Source: Xylona heveae TC161 (taxonomy: Eukaryota; Ascomycota; Xylonomycetes; Xylonales; Xylonaceae). From it: a stretch of DNA of 64,000 nucleotides. Position 1 is the first letter of the stretch, and every line of letters begins with the position of its first letter. Both the position numbers and the translations under genes were made by a program. This document shows positions 1 to 12,905 of the stretch, in pieces. The notes beneath the pieces are model-generated. The model saw nothing but the letters and a program-made list of their open reading frames with translations. It made no database searches and was not told the origin of the DNA. The stretch spans positions 1,240,001-1,304,000 of the forward strand of contig NW_017264195.1 of assembly GCF_001619985.1 (NCBI RefSeq), written 5' to 3'.

Positions 1-1
1 T

Positions 2-882
2 TTCTGGGGCGCGAGAATGATATGGACTACGCTGAGACATCTTGATCGAAGGAGCGTTATTGAAAGTAAGTTTTGTCCGATTCTGACATTATATGTATTT
101 GATGAATCTTACGACACATGAAAGTCGGCTGACAATGACTGTTAGATATGAACTACTGCATTGAGGCCAAACTAATGTATCCTGAGCTTATTGCGGGATA
201 CGATCTCGTTGGCCAAGAGGACATGGGCCGAACTTTGAAAGATTTGACGCCTGAGCTATTCTGGTTCCGCAAATCCTGCGCAGAAGAAGGCGTAGAGATC
301 CCATTCTTCTTCCACGCCGGAGAGTGCCTTGGCGACGGCAGTGAGACGGATCACAATCTCTTTGATGCTATTCTGCTGGGGACGCGCCGTCTTGGGCATG
401 CTTATTCATTATACAAGCATCCCCTTCTCATTGACATGGTCAAGGAAAAGAAAATTTTGGTCGAATCTTGTCCCATCTCGAATGAGGTATTACGGCTCAC
501 AGGGTCCATTTGTTCACACACCCTCCCGGCGCTACTGGCTCGTGGAGTCCCTGCATCGCTCTGCAACGATGATCCTGCTATCCTCGGGCAGGGAACGAGT
601 GGGACGACGCATGAATTCTGGCAGTGTCTTCAGGCGTGGGATAATTTGGGGCTAGAGGGTCTTGCAGCGCTGGCAGAAAATAGCGTCCGGTGGAGCCCAT
701 TCGAGGATGAGAGTGCTGCAGACTGGGTCAAGGGAATTAAGGATGGCACTTTTGGGAAAGGGCTCCGGGCTGCGAGGCTGAAAGAATGGAATATTGAATG
801 GGAGCGATTCTGCCAGTGGGTGGTGGAGGAATATGGAGATGACGCCGAGGGTGCAGAGGGCGGCGATGATGCAGAGGCTTGA
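2..882 (+). CDS. ADA2/ADGF-type adenosine deaminase, C-terminal part (5' end outside window)
   Basis: Metal-dependent deaminase of the ADGF/CECR1 (ADA2) branch, which converts adenosine to inosine. Two exons are visible: 2-65 and 146-882, joined across an 80-bp GT...AG intron (66-145); the frame holds as ...SVIE-N-MNYC. The first exon (FWGARMIWTTLRHLDRR) shows that the gene continues to the left of the window. Family motifs are clear: the active-site HAGE in FFFHAGECLGDGS, the SCPISNEVL segment, and the catalytic Asp region SLCNDDPAILG. About 266 residues are present; fungal members are usually 500-600 residues, so roughly half is missing, and with it any signal peptide. The tail is acidic and low in complexity (DDAEGAEGGDDAEA). 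Family assignment is firm; substrate and location are inferred from the family. Confidence 0.9.
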
Positions 883-1657
883 ATCGCAGATGATTGCGAC
901 AGTATTCCAGGTTGTTCAGAACCTGACGATGATCATACCAAGACCAACTTAGATGAGAAGCGTTCTCGTATCTACATTCAACATTATCCATACCAATTAG
1001 AAACTTGATTTGATCTTCTCCATCGGAGTATTTATTATTGTTTATTTCAGGTGTATCGACAGGTTGATGTGGCGGTGATCAAAGGCGGTGAGACGCGGCA
1101 ATAGCCGCAATGGGTCATTCCCCGTATCCACTGACACGCTGGCCACCTGACAGCCTGACTTTGTCTTTCACATCCAATTATTTCTTGATTTTTTTCGATT
1201 CTTAAATAGAGCCTTTTCTGTGATGTTAAAATTATTAAAAGAAGGAAGATAACTGAATCTAAAAGAAAACCAAGCGATGGCTCAAGACACTGTCTGAATG
1301 TTCTGCTTGCATCATTTGGCTTGTTATTCGTCATAACATGTGCCCCCCTTAGCCGACCGTCCTTACAGCTTATCGGAGCTGCCGTATCGCCGCCGTACTG
1401 TAATCAGCCACTATTTGCCGTCCTCTTACCAGCTCGACCCTCCGAAACCAGTAACGCCTAAACGGCGACATTATATCTATTTGCTATTCGAACAATTACC
1501 CTTGAACATTTCATCATTTTACGCAATTTTACTTTATATATAGACTTTCCTTCGTACCATGTCCATATCATCCTTCATTCCAGGAACATTCTTATCATGA
1601 TACCTCCCATTTTGCGACTGATTTCAGGCATCAATTTCCCTGCCGAGGGCGGTCGTT
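883..1657. other. Intergenic: deaminase 3' region and atg2 leader
   Basis: No coding potential beyond short chance frames on either strand. It should hold the 3' UTR of the deaminase gene and the promoter and leader of atg2, both read rightward. An A/T-rich patch lies near 1160-1260. No TATA box or repeat stands out. Confidence 0.5.
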
Positions 1658-4600
1658 ATGTCGTACTTTCTCCCGTCCTCCATTCAGAAACGCCTCTTGC
1701 GATATGCTCTGTCGCGCGTTGACTTCCTGGACACGGAGACACTAGATCTTGATCGTCTGGATATAGCATGGGGTAAACGGAGTGTCGTCGAGCTCCGAGA
1801 TGTGGGTTTCAGATTGAAGGTATGACATGTACTGCTTGTTGCTCCGGATTAAGTCCCAGGAGCATGCACTTTTGATTTATGTACTTGATGGAAAAATGAG
1901 GATCATGACAATTTTTGCTGACTTTAAAAGGCCCTCTCGGCCTTGCTTAATTTGCCCCCGAACTTCGAACTCGCCCATGCCCGCCTTCCGTTGCTTCGAG
2001 TTGCCATCCCAGCGGACATTTATAGTAAACCCATTGCCGTTGATATTGAAGGCACCCGAATCCAGATAAAGGTACAGACCGATGCGGACATTCCTACAAA
2101 GGATGCGGTCAAGCCGGAAAGTGGATCAAAGTCGAGCAGAAGTGGCCGAGGCGAGAGTGCTCGCGGCGACAGGCATCTCTCATCCCCACCTGGTTCCCCT
2201 GATGGCCCACGTAGCGGCAGGCACCTTGAAGACGAGGAACATGGCCATCTGCCTACGACAAAAGACCTTGCGCAGTCATTTCTCGAGACAGAGCCGCTAG
2301 AGGAGAAAGCCGAGTTAGAAGCTGCCATCGCGTCGCAGTCAAATTACCTCCAAGGGTCGACAGTATCATCAGATGACGGCGAGCTTGAAATCGACTCCGG
2401 GACAGGGACAGCATTGACGTTACCCGGGTTTCTCGCGGGTTTCCTCAAGGGGGTTGCTGATCGATTGGAGGTCAGAGTTAAAGACGTCGAGTTCAATCTG
2501 GATATTGACTTGTATACCGATGGGCAACAAGGAAATGCTTCTTCGCCTTCAAAAGAGTCTGTCACAGTCCAACTTAAGGTTGAAGATGTGGACGTCGAGG
2601 GTGTCACAACAACTGCCGCCACTACCCGAACAACGCCACAAGATGCTGTCCCAGGAAAGAGAACTATATCTCTGCATAATATCCGTGGCGCGCTCATCTC
2701 TGACGCATCCTTTTTTGCGAGCCATACGCGTTCTGCTGGACCGCCTTCACCTTCAGTCACTTTCCCTAGCGCCATGTCTGAGCGAGGAGGCATGAAGAGC
2801 CCGCAACAACAACCAAGGTCAATGAGCAGAGGCAGCAGCAGCAGCAGTCTTCGAACCTCCCGCAGTGCTTCACATGCATCAGTCACTGACGAACCCGGCG
2901 CGGTCGAGGATATGCTTAATTCGACAATTTTCGAATCAATCGCCGGCCCACCTCCAGCTCCCCATAGAATGGAGACTTCTGTAGCCACGAGTGATGGAGG
3001 TCGATTCGCAGATGCAAGCGATGATGATGATGACGAAGAAGAAGACGACCGCAGCCCCAAGGTCGAGCGTTCCCAAGACGATGTTACAGTGACCGAGAAA
3101 TCCGCCCACGAGGATGCCCAGGAGCCTGAGTCACCGACTGGAATGCGCGGGGAGTCCGCTGATCTGCAACATTCTGAACCTGATTTGTCCACTAATAGTC
3201 TCGAAGACTCATTACCCCATGTTGATACTCTGCTCACAGGCTCCTTGCATTCAGTCATTCATGAAAAGACAGCTGAGGGTACCCAAGAAACTGACGAAAA
3301 ATCTCTCCACACGTCACAGTCAGAATCAGAACCAACCATTCAAGAATCTCAGAGTGATATTAGGACTACCGAGAACGACCTGGTTGCATCAAATATTGTC
3401 TCTCAGGAAGAGGCTAATGATCTTAATGATGAAATGAGCAATGAGCCAATTGAGCCACCCAGTCCCGCAGAGAGCTCTGGCAATGAGACATCAAGCACTC
3501 AGTCGGGTACACCGTGCGGAGATGATCTCGCTCAGTCCAGGGTCTTTAGTCACGAAGAAGCGGAAAGCATGTATATGAGTGCAGTTAGCCGAGATTCACC
3601 ATCTCAAAGCAGACGTATAGTAATGCCGGGTGGTTGGGATGCGTCACGCTACGATGATCTGGGCCAGTCTGGTCAATATCCAAGCCATGCGGCTGAGGAG
3701 AGCGCTAGGCCGGTAACTCCGAGACCTGGTTCTGTCTATATGCAAACTCAAGGTGTTTCCGCCGATCGTGAAAAACCTAGTACAGAAGGGCTCAATACAT
3801 CACCCTTGCAATCTACAGGGCTTGGTCACGCAACAGCGCCCGAAAGGCCACATCCGTTGCAATCAACGTCTTCAGAAAAGCAATCCTATTCGTCTGGGAA
3901 TACCTCTCGCGTGACCAAGGAGATCTTGAAGATTGATCGCGTCAGTATTCGCCTCCCAGGCTTGGAGTCAACTTCGTCTGGGCCAACACCAGATGTTACT
4001 GCACAGCCATTCGATGGTAACAGTCGTCCTTCACAAGTGGCACCTGCAGGAGATCCACACTCACGCTCATACGGAAGATTCTCAGCCTACGCTCAGCGAA
4101 AGAATAGTGGGGAAGCTTCGAAACTATTTGAACGACACAACCCTGACCATTCTTCGTTCCTCCCGGACTTTGCTAGTTCACTGCATGAAAGCTCAATCTA
4201 CTCACCAATGGAGACTTCTACACATGAGGAGAACCTCGATTGTATCGACCTCCTCATCCGCTCTATTGACCTCGCCGTGGATATGAGTGTGTGCCGTCTG
4301 GTTATCAAGCTCCTGCAACAACTGCGACCAGAGTCAAAAGATGAGCCTCCCAAACCCAAGGAACCAGAAGCCAAGGAACGGAAATCTGAACAAAAGGAAT
4401 TAAAGACATTTTTGCGGGTTGATCGCATATCCCTGAAACTGCTCGATCGCCTTTATAGTGTATTGCAGAGTCCAGCAGAGCAGACTGACAACTCTGCTGG
4501 CGGTATTCTCGATCCGCAACCACTTTCTGAAGTCTTAATCTCTACGAGCGTCACAGGTTTCGAAATCAAGAATATTTCTGGGTTAGACTCTTCATCGGCC

Positions 4601-7600
4601 CGAGCATCAATTGAGAAGTTTTTCCTTGGGGATGGTTCTGATGTTATCTTATCATTTGATGCCAGTCGTAGGCTTAGGGCATCTGTACGAGATTTGTCAA
4701 GTGCCGCCAATAAGGACGTCTCCTTCTCCATTACACGTACAGGAATTAAACGCAAAATCGAGGTGACGACTTTACCGCTCCATGTTTCGTTGAACTTGGA
4801 GAGACTTGACGACACTATAACGTGGCTGGGTGGCTTCAGTAGTATCCTGGATCTAGGAAGCTCTATCGCTTCTAATACCACAATTGTCGGCGCCAAGAAC
4901 ACAGGCAGCAAACCCGCAAAGCGTTCTCGCGGTGTTCACTTTGAGACTCCGATGCCCCCTTCTGAAGATTCTTCAGCTGCAAGCACAAAGGCTAACGTTA
5001 GGATCGGAGGTATCTTCGTACATGTTATCGGCCGGGTATGCAGCGTAAAGCTTCAGACAAGCGCAATGAAACTTGTTAGCCGACAGGAAGGCCTGGGTTT
5101 GCAAGTAGACAAGGTGGAGCTCAGTGGCCCATACCTTCGCTTGGAAAAGCGCGCAGCTTCCGCCACCGCTGAACTGGGAAATATACGAGTCGAATATCTC
5201 TCTAATCCAGAGGAAAAGGATCTTGCTCGACTTCTTTCTCTACTCAATCCCTCCAATAACAAGTATGAACAAGATGACGACATTCTCTTGGATACTTTAT
5301 TACGCCAAAGAAAGCAGGGTGCCGTGCTCCGCATAACCGTGGCAAACGTCAGCGGTGGTATAGCCAATTTGAACGATCTGGAATATTTCGCTTCTCTTGG
5401 CAAGGAGTTTTCTAGGCTTTCGACCGTCGCCAAGTACCTCCCAGAAGACGACCGGCCTGGAATTTTAATTCTTGGACTGATTCGAGAACTTGAATATAGG
5501 GTCCAAATCAATGAACAGATTGGGGAGATAAACTTGGCTCTTCAAAATCTGGAAGTAGCCCAGGTGACTCTACCATCGCTACTTGCGCTCGGTGTTCAAA
5601 ACCTCAGTCTCTACAGGAATTCCGAGGAGGAGCTTGTTGGCGAAGCTATCAACTCACAGACTTTGTCGCCCCACGCGCAAGTACCCATGATCATGGTTAG
5701 GATGATTGGAGATGAAATGGAGCCTACTATAAGGATCAAGCTTTGGAATTTTCGAGCCGAGTATCGGGTTTCAACTCTCATGGCGGCCATGGGAATATCA
5801 GCAGAGCAGCTTGTAGAGGACGTCGTCAATGATATGGTAGCATCCGTGATTACTCTGACCGCTCGGCAGCCACCCACCAGCCCGTTGGCCCGCCTTTCTA
5901 GAGAAACGTCTTCTAGTAGCGAATCGGCTTTTTCATCTAGGACCCTCAAGGCGGATATTGTTCTGCGTGACTCCATGGTCGGACTCAATCCACGAGACAT
6001 GCCCTCAAAAGCCCTTGTGGTCTTGATTGATACACGCTTCGCTGGAGCTATTCCGAGGGATTCAGATTTCAGCGCCACATTGGAGGTCAAGAAAGCATAT
6101 TTGATGGCTATTGATGATACCAACAATCTCCTAGATTCTAGTGAGATTGCAGCGTCCATGGCCTCACGATATACGAGCACCAAAAGTGACATTTCCTCTA
6201 CGTTAAGTGACATGGGTTATGTGTCGCTGAGCTATATATCTTCAGCTAAGGTTACTGCAAAGGTCATTAAAGCTCCAAATAGTAATGAGAAGTGTATCGA
6301 TCTGGAGGTAAAGGATGATCTGTTCGTTCTGGAGTCCTGCGCAGACTCTACGCAGACGCTTCTCAGCATCATCAACGGACTCAAACCACCTATGCCGCCA
6401 AGCAAGGACATCAAGTACCGTACTGAGGTAATACCTGTTCAGGATATGCTCGCTTCTCTTTCGGGAGATGCTTTCGTTCCCTCAGGTCCGGGCGAGGAAG
6501 TAGCCGAAGAGTACCCGCTCGGCCTGGAAGAAGGCGACATGATGGACGACGAAGTTCCGCGGAATCTTGAATATGTCAGTAGTTTCTACAGACCACAGCC
6601 AGGGGCTACGTCCGAGGAAATGGCGGATAGTATGCTTGATGACGATCTCGGTCATTTGGCAAGCCAGCCTATCACACGAGAGATTGGGGACAAGGTCCTT
6701 CTTGAGAGCTTCCAAGAGCAATATGAGGTTGCACCTGGTAATGAGCCTCTGAACTTCCAAGAAGACCACTTTGGATCAGGGGTGGGAGTGGAAGGTACAG
6801 CTCACAAGTGGGATTCTGCGCTGAACGCCTATGGCGTTGCCGACAGAACAAACGTACAGACGAGCCCTCTTCGTGTACGAGTGCGTGATATTCACGTCAT
6901 CTGGAACCTTTTCGATGGATATGACTGGCAGAAGACTAGAGACACAATTTCCAAGGCTGTGCGAGATGTCGAGATAAGGGCTACAGAACGCCGGAATCGG
7001 AGTGACAGACGCTCTTCATTTGAGGCCGATCAGGGCGAGGAAGAGTCTGTCATCGGAGATTTCTTGTTCAACTCCATTTACATTGGCATTTCAGCGAACC
7101 GTGACCCAAGGGAACTAGCGCGTCAGATCAACCGCAATGTCGATGATCTCGCCAGCGAGACAGAAAGCTATGCTCCTTCAGTCCCTCAGTCGCCCAGTAG
7201 GCAGTCACAGCCGGGCCATCATAGAGGAAGGCGACTTCGGTTGCAGCGAAGCAAGAAGCATAAGATCGCATTTGAGCTCAAGGGGCTGTCTGCAGATCTC
7301 GTGGTATTCCCGCAAGGTTCAGGCGAAACACAAAGTTCCATTGACGTAAGGGTCCGAGATTTGGAAATCTTTGATAACGTACCTACATCGACGTGGAAGA
7401 AATTTGCGACGTATATGCATGATGCAGGAGAGCGTGAGACCGGCAAGAGCATGGTTCACTTGGAGATTCTCAATGTCCGGCCGGTTCCTGAACTGGCGGC
7501 GTCTGAGATAGTCATCAAGGTAAATTTGAATTTCATAATTCCCCGTACTGTTTAACTCAGGCGCTAATATATCGATAGGTTACCGTCCTTCCCCTTCGAC

Positions 7601-8680
7601 TACATGTAGACCAAGATGCTCTCGACTTTATCACACGCTTCTTTGAATTCAAAGACGATTCCGCTCAGGCACAAACTTCTCCCGCCGACGTTCCCTTCTT
7701 ACAGCGTGTTGAAGTCAACTCTGTGCAAGTTCGACTAGATTACAAGCCCAAGAACGTCGATTACGCAGGTATTCGATCCGGACATACCACTGAATTTATG
7801 AATTTCTTCATCCTCGACCAAGCCGACATTGTGCTCCGCCACGTTATCATCTACGGTATATCCGGATTTGACAAGCTCTCCAAGACGCTCAACGACATCT
7901 GGATGCCGGACGTCAAACGCAACCAATTACCCGGAGTCCTCGCCGGTCTCGCGCCTGTACGATCACTCGTCAACGTAGGCGGGGGCGTCAAGGATCTCGT
8001 AGTCGTGCCGATTCGCGAATACAAAAAGGACGGCCGAATTGTGCGGAGTATCCAAAAGGGCGCACTGGCGTTCGCCAAGACAACCACAAGCGAACTTGTC
8101 AAGCTCGGTGCAAAACTTGCAATTGGCACGCAAACTGTCCTTCAAGGTGCCGAGGACTTTCTCAGCCAGCCTGGAGTTGGCGGCAGCGGGACGGCTCATG
8201 GTCATGGCCACGACGTCGGCGCAGGCTGGGAGGACGACGAAGCCGATGAGGAAGAGAAGAAAGTTATCAGCTTATACGCCGACCAGCCCGTTGGCGTTGT
8301 TCAGGGCTTGCGCGGCGCATATTCCAGCCTCGGCCGAGATCTCATCATGGCGCGTGACGCAATCGTTGCTGTCCCCGGAGAAGTCCTTGATAGCGGAAGC
8401 GCCCAGGGCGCAGCAAAGGCCGTGTGGAAACGTACCCCGACTGTCATTTTCCGTCCCGCAATCGGTGCCACCAGAGCCATTTCTCAGACTCTTATGGGCG
8501 CCACGAATTCGTTGGATCCCGAGAACAGGAGAAGATTGGAGGATGTGAGTTTTCTTTTCCTTTCTTTCCTTCCTTCCTTCATTCCTTTATTTATTTTTCT
8601 TTTCTTTCTATGCTTGGTTTCGAAAAAACCTATTGCTCATCAGTGACTAATATCTTTCACAGAAATACAAACGGCATTAA
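1658..8680 (+). CDS. atg2: Autophagy-related lipid-transfer protein Atg2
   Basis: Four exons: 1658-1819, 1931-7519, 7579-8544, 8663-8680, giving about 2244 aa. All junctions keep frame, and the last exon codes only for KYKRH and the stop. The N-terminus [20 protein letters not shown] is the conserved chorein-type start of Atg2, a bridge-like protein that moves phospholipids from the ER to the growing phagophore together with Atg9 and Atg18. Residues of about 90-770 are an S/P/E-rich disordered insertion with an Asp/Glu run near 3018-3050. The CAD-type segment [14 protein letters not shown] is near residue 1710. The C-terminal part has [15 protein letters not shown] and the Vps13-like stretch [19 protein letters not shown]. 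It is longer than yeast Atg2 (about 1590 aa), as is usual in filamentous fungi. The start is fixed by the conserved first helix. Confidence 0.96.
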
Positions 8681-9838
8681 ACTCCCCAAACCTCCAGTCT
8701 ATACCCACCGTATCGTTTTATGGGCCTATACCACTACCACTATCCCCCGGAAGAGTCTTCTGGGAAACAATTAACGAACGAATATCACGAAAGTTTATGA
8801 AAAGCGCGCCAGTTTTTCTCTACCCCTCTCTCCTTCTCCCCTCCCTTCTCCTTTCCCCCTTCTCTTTCCTCTCTTATTTTTTTTTTCTCCTTCTCTTTTC
8901 TTTTCTTTTCTGTTATATGTCATCAAGGGCTTTATCACCTTTCTTTTTTACACCTTTCTCAGAGCAGAAGAAGCTAGTTGATTAACTCTTTTTTTTCTCT
9001 TGTCTGTCAAGTGTCAATTTGTTTGATTTGGGCAAAGCACATGTTCGTGTTCATGTTCATAGCTGCGAATTTTTCTATGATGTTATATATATAGCCATGC
9101 ATGCATCTCGCGGTGTGACGTTTTGGAGTTATTTCCTTTTCTTGGTGTAGTTACTTTTTTTTCCACTCATCAATACCATTTTCTTCTCTACATTGATTCA
9201 TTGATTCCCATGTCATGGACTTACTTGTGGTCAAGGACTTATAGGTCGAGAACCAAGGTTGAATTCGATAAACGACGAATGGATTTGATATGAGAGTGTG
9301 AAAGTGTGTGTGTCTGAATGAAAGTATACATCTAATGATGTACAGCACAGCAACAGTTCTCCAGGTCCTTATGACGTATACAATTTGCGTCGCGTGCGGC
9401 CAGACTGAACATTAACTTTAACTTTGACTATACTCATCTCATGATTTATTGCTGAATAGCCGATATAACAAGGTCGGAATATTAAAGTCCCACATTCCCT
9501 AGAAATTGATCTGGGCAACAAGGGGGAAAAAAAAGGAGAAAAGAAAAAAATAAGGGAGAAAGTAATCAGCAAAAGCCGAAAAAAGGCGGGTATATCCACA
9601 AACTTTGAAACTTTGTGTGTTGTAGTGTTTGCTAATGTTGGTCACATGAGAGCTAGAGGGCGGAAAAGAGGTAAATGTAAAAAGTGAAGAAAAGGGGGAA
9701 AAGGAATGATCCCCATCCCCATCCCCATCCCCGCCACCCCCATCTCCTCCACCCAAGGGGCTTAAGGGGAAATAAAGAAAAAAAGAATAAAAAAAGAATA
9801 AAAAAAAAAGAAAAGAAAAAGAAAAAGAAAAAGAAAAA
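8681..9838. other. Intergenic between convergent genes; pyrimidine- and purine-rich low complexity
   Basis: This is the 3' space of atg2 (+) and the gene at 9839-11852 (-). A C/T-rich tract follows atg2 at about 8810-8960. CCCCAT repeats lie at about 9710-9730, and an A/G-rich tract at 9770-9838 runs up to the stop codon of the minus-strand gene. No open frame looks like a protein. Confidence 0.5.
9708..9838. repeat. Low complexity: CCCCAT repeats and AAAAAG-type purine tract
   Basis: Three CCCCAT units near 9710-9730 are followed by A-rich AAAGA/AAAAAG units from about 9770 to 9838. On the minus strand this reads as a CTTTTT-rich tract starting directly after the stop codon at 9839-9841, so it would form the first part of that gene's 3' UTR. 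Confidence 0.75.
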
Positions 9839-11852
9839 TCACGACCGCATGACACGACTAGCCTCGGCCATTTCCTCATCAGTCGGCATATTGACAACCA
9901 TGAGATAGAGCACATCCTGGCCCAAAAGCTTCTTGACGCCGCCAATGGGACTGAATCCCAGGATGCCACCGGAGCCATACTGGCCGCCATACGCGGGGTC
10001 CTGGTCCAACGCGGGACCGCCGCGGTAGCGACGCATATCGCGAAGGGCTTGGCGGCGAGCGCGCCTGCTGCTGTCGGGGTTGTTGCCGGTGGCGTAGCTA
10101 TATCCGAAACCGTATCCGTAGCGATCATATGGTTGATCAGGGTCGTAGGATTGGGATTGAGATTGTGATTGAGGATAATTGCGGGAAGAGGGACCGGGCG
10201 AGCGTGAAGAAGAAGAGGCCCGGGCGGCGGGTGTACCCGCTGCGGGGCCAGAGGAGGAGGGCCCACCGGCAGAAGAACGGTTGGCGCTGGCGTCGCCGAT
10301 AGCGGAGATGACGGAGCCGATTAATCCGGGCCCGCGGCGGCCGCCGAGGCCGCCTCCACGGCCGTAATAAGCCGACTCCATGCGTGCCTGGCGGCGTTGT
10401 TGGAGAGAGGGCGGGTTGACGTAGCCGCCTGTGAGGAGGGAGACGAGCGAGCCGCTGTTGACGGGGTGGTTGGGGTCCGAGAAGCGGGATTTAAATTGTG
10501 GCGTGGGCGTGTTCTGGGCAAGGGCGCTCTCGGGGTTTTGGGCAATCTGTATTGGGGCATGTGGTGTAAGTATTTGTGATCCTTTCTAGGAGATCCGGAA
10601 AGGGGAGTAGGTGAGACATACGAATCTTGCGGTGGCGCGTTTATCAACATATTTTGCGGTGAATTCTTTGCCCTTGAGTAATTTATCCCTCTTGCGTAGA
10701 GTTTCTGCGTCGTCCTTTTGCACCAGTTTATCGAGCTCGGGATAAATGAGCGGCGCAGTCTCGGGGAACAGCATTTCCAGCTGGCCGCCATAGGTTTTTC
10801 CCTGCGAGGCACTCAGATTGGTTTTGAGCTTCTTCATAAAGTTTGCGGTTTCCTGAGACCCAGCAAGGGTGTTGGAGATGGTCGAGTTGAGGTCGAAATT
10901 GCTGCTCGAGCCACCGCCAGAGCCCGTGCGGAGGAGGGCGAACGGGTCGGCAGAATTGGGCTTGTAGGTCATGACGAGACAGAAGAGACCACGAGGACCG
11001 AAGAATTCTTTGTTGAGTTTTGCAATGTAGGAGTTTGTCCTATGGTAATTTTGTAAGCGGTGTGGTTCAAGAGAGAAAGGAAAGAAATTAAAAAGGACCG
11101 CGAGTCCGGTTTTGATTGAAAACGAACCTTGATCGTCCATGCATTTCAGTAGCAACATCTGTGGCCATTTGAACGGCAATTGAGATGGCGACGCCAATAC
11201 CGAATGGAAGAGGAATTGTGGCAAGAGACGCCAAATTGATCGCTTGCATCCACTGCGATTGCAGGGCGAGTTTATTCGCACCGTCAATGAATTGAAGAAA
11301 CGCCTTCTGGTCGATGTCGAATTCTTCAAGAATTGGTGGGTAGGCACGAATGAAACCGCGAGCACGAGCTTTCGGTCTGCGTTGAGGAACCACGACAGGG
11401 TAAGGGAGCATCGGGCGACTAGAGACTGGCTTTGATGGCGACGCGCCGGTCTCTGAGGCCTCCGCGTACGAAGGTGGAGGGACTTCCAGTTCTTTGAGCT
11501 CGTGCATGGGGTACTGTCGAACCAATGCCTCTGCAAGGTCGGGAGCAGAAGGTTCTTCCGTAGTGGCTTTTGAAAGGGGAGGCGGTGAACGGTCAGCAGT
11601 GAGTTCGTCTTGAGCTTCATCAAGTGCCCATTGCTGCTCGTCGTCCACCTCCTCTACGGGATCATCGTCTTCTGGATTAAAACCCTCCTTCTTGTCTTCG
11701 GGATATTCAATTCCAGTTTCGCTGGGCTCCTCTCTCGTGTCACCTTGTGCCTTCTTCGAGTTTTTGTTCTCTTTGTAAGCACTGATGCTCTCAGAAGCTA
11801 GACCAATGCCGCCGGCAACGCCGCGAACTAGTTTCTGCACGACAAAAGACAT
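9839..11852 (-). CDS. Conserved fungal protein of unknown function
   Basis: Three exons on the minus strand: 11852-11128, 11039-10622, 10546-9839; about 616 aa, all junctions in frame. I do not recognise a named family. The N-terminus (MSFVVQKLVRGVAGGIGLAS) is glycine-rich and amphipathic, then acidic and disordered to about residue 150. Residues of about 180-240 hold a hydrophobic segment (LASLATIPLPFGIGVAISIA). The next block, FFGPRGLFCLVMTYKP, looks like a folded core. The last 230 residues are G/S/R/Y-rich with SQSQSQS and tyrosine-glycine stretches, ending in GGVKKLLGQDVLYLMVVNMP, a likely conserved C-terminal motif. It may associate with membranes through the hydrophobic segment; that is inference. 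It shares a promoter region with the membrane-protein gene at 12906. Confidence 0.8.
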
Positions 11853-12905
11853 GTTCTCCAGAGGTGTGAACCAACTGATAGAAGTAGGAATCAGAATATC
11901 GATAGAAAAAAATAAAATAAAGAGGTGAAGTGGTAGTCAATTCAAGTTGATGTTGCTGAGTGTGGTGAGAAATGAGCCTTGAAAGCGTCTGTTTGACAAT
12001 TTATAGACGGAGTTGGACAGCACATTCTGAGGCTGTGTGGGGTCCAAGCTTCTGCTTTGGTTTGGATGCTACTCCTTATCGATGTAATATGGGCTGCCAT
12101 GATTCAGGTGATTGAGGCTTGGACTGGCTGGGCTGAATCTAATCCATCAATTTTGCAGGGAGCTGCGGGGTAACATGTGTCGATCACGGCGTAAGCTGGC
12201 TTGGGTACGGGCGTAGCAGCCGTCAGCGATCGACAGCATTGAGCAATTCGTTTTCGGTTTCGGTTTCGCGTTCGCTTTTGCGCCAATCAGACGCTCTCCA
12301 CTCTCGACAGCTTCCGTTCAATCTCGGTTTCGCTCTCGGTTTCGCTTTCGCTTCCACCCGTTCGTTTCTCCTGGCGCCTTGGTCCCCTCGGTTCCTTCAG
12401 CCTTAATATCTTCTCCGCCAATCAACCCAGGGGAAAGCTCTATGTTAAGCTTTCTGTCAACTCTTGGTTCTTCTCGTCATACACAATATGCTCCGCCTGC
12501 AACATTAGCAAAATTAAACATATCCGTAAATGATTACTGCATCAGACTAATGTCCTGGCTTGGTTTTCTCCTTTCAACCAGCTGAAAAGAAATAGCATTC
12601 GTGCTTAACAATTATGTTCATGTAATATAAAATGGAACTGCCTTGCTCCGTCCAGGGCTCGCACATTTCCACGTCTTGACTTGAATGCCTCCACTCGATA
12701 TTTGAATTGAGTTCTAAGACTTGGCGGCATCCCTTTTTTTTTGAGCCTGCAGACCTGCCTCAACTGCTTTCTTGACAGAGCTCACATACTAGGAGCGGGA
12801 AAATCTCAAATCTCCTTGAGCAATTTCGCCCCTCTCTGTCCATCCGCCCAAAATCCCGGCTGGTCCTTCAATCAGTCTTTTAAAGACCATCTCTCTCCAT
12901 TCACC
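11853..12905. promoter_or_regulatory. Divergent promoter region with CCAAT boxes and GGTTTCG repeats
   Basis: About 1050 bp separate two genes read outward (11852 minus, 12906 plus). Two CCAAT pentamers on the plus strand, at 12283-12287 and 12418-12422, are the core of CCAAT-binding complex sites in fungi. Around them lie two clusters of GGTTTCG/CGCTTTCG-like units (about 12250-12280 and 12322-12355). A short pyrimidine-rich leader precedes the ATG at 12906. Function is inferred from position. Confidence 0.45.

Noticed and set aside
2344-3258. Long antisense open frame (304 codons) inside atg2
   Set aside because: It mirrors the serine/glutamate-rich coding sequence of atg2; runs of S and L come from reverse-reading GAA/GAT codons. 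No independent protein features.
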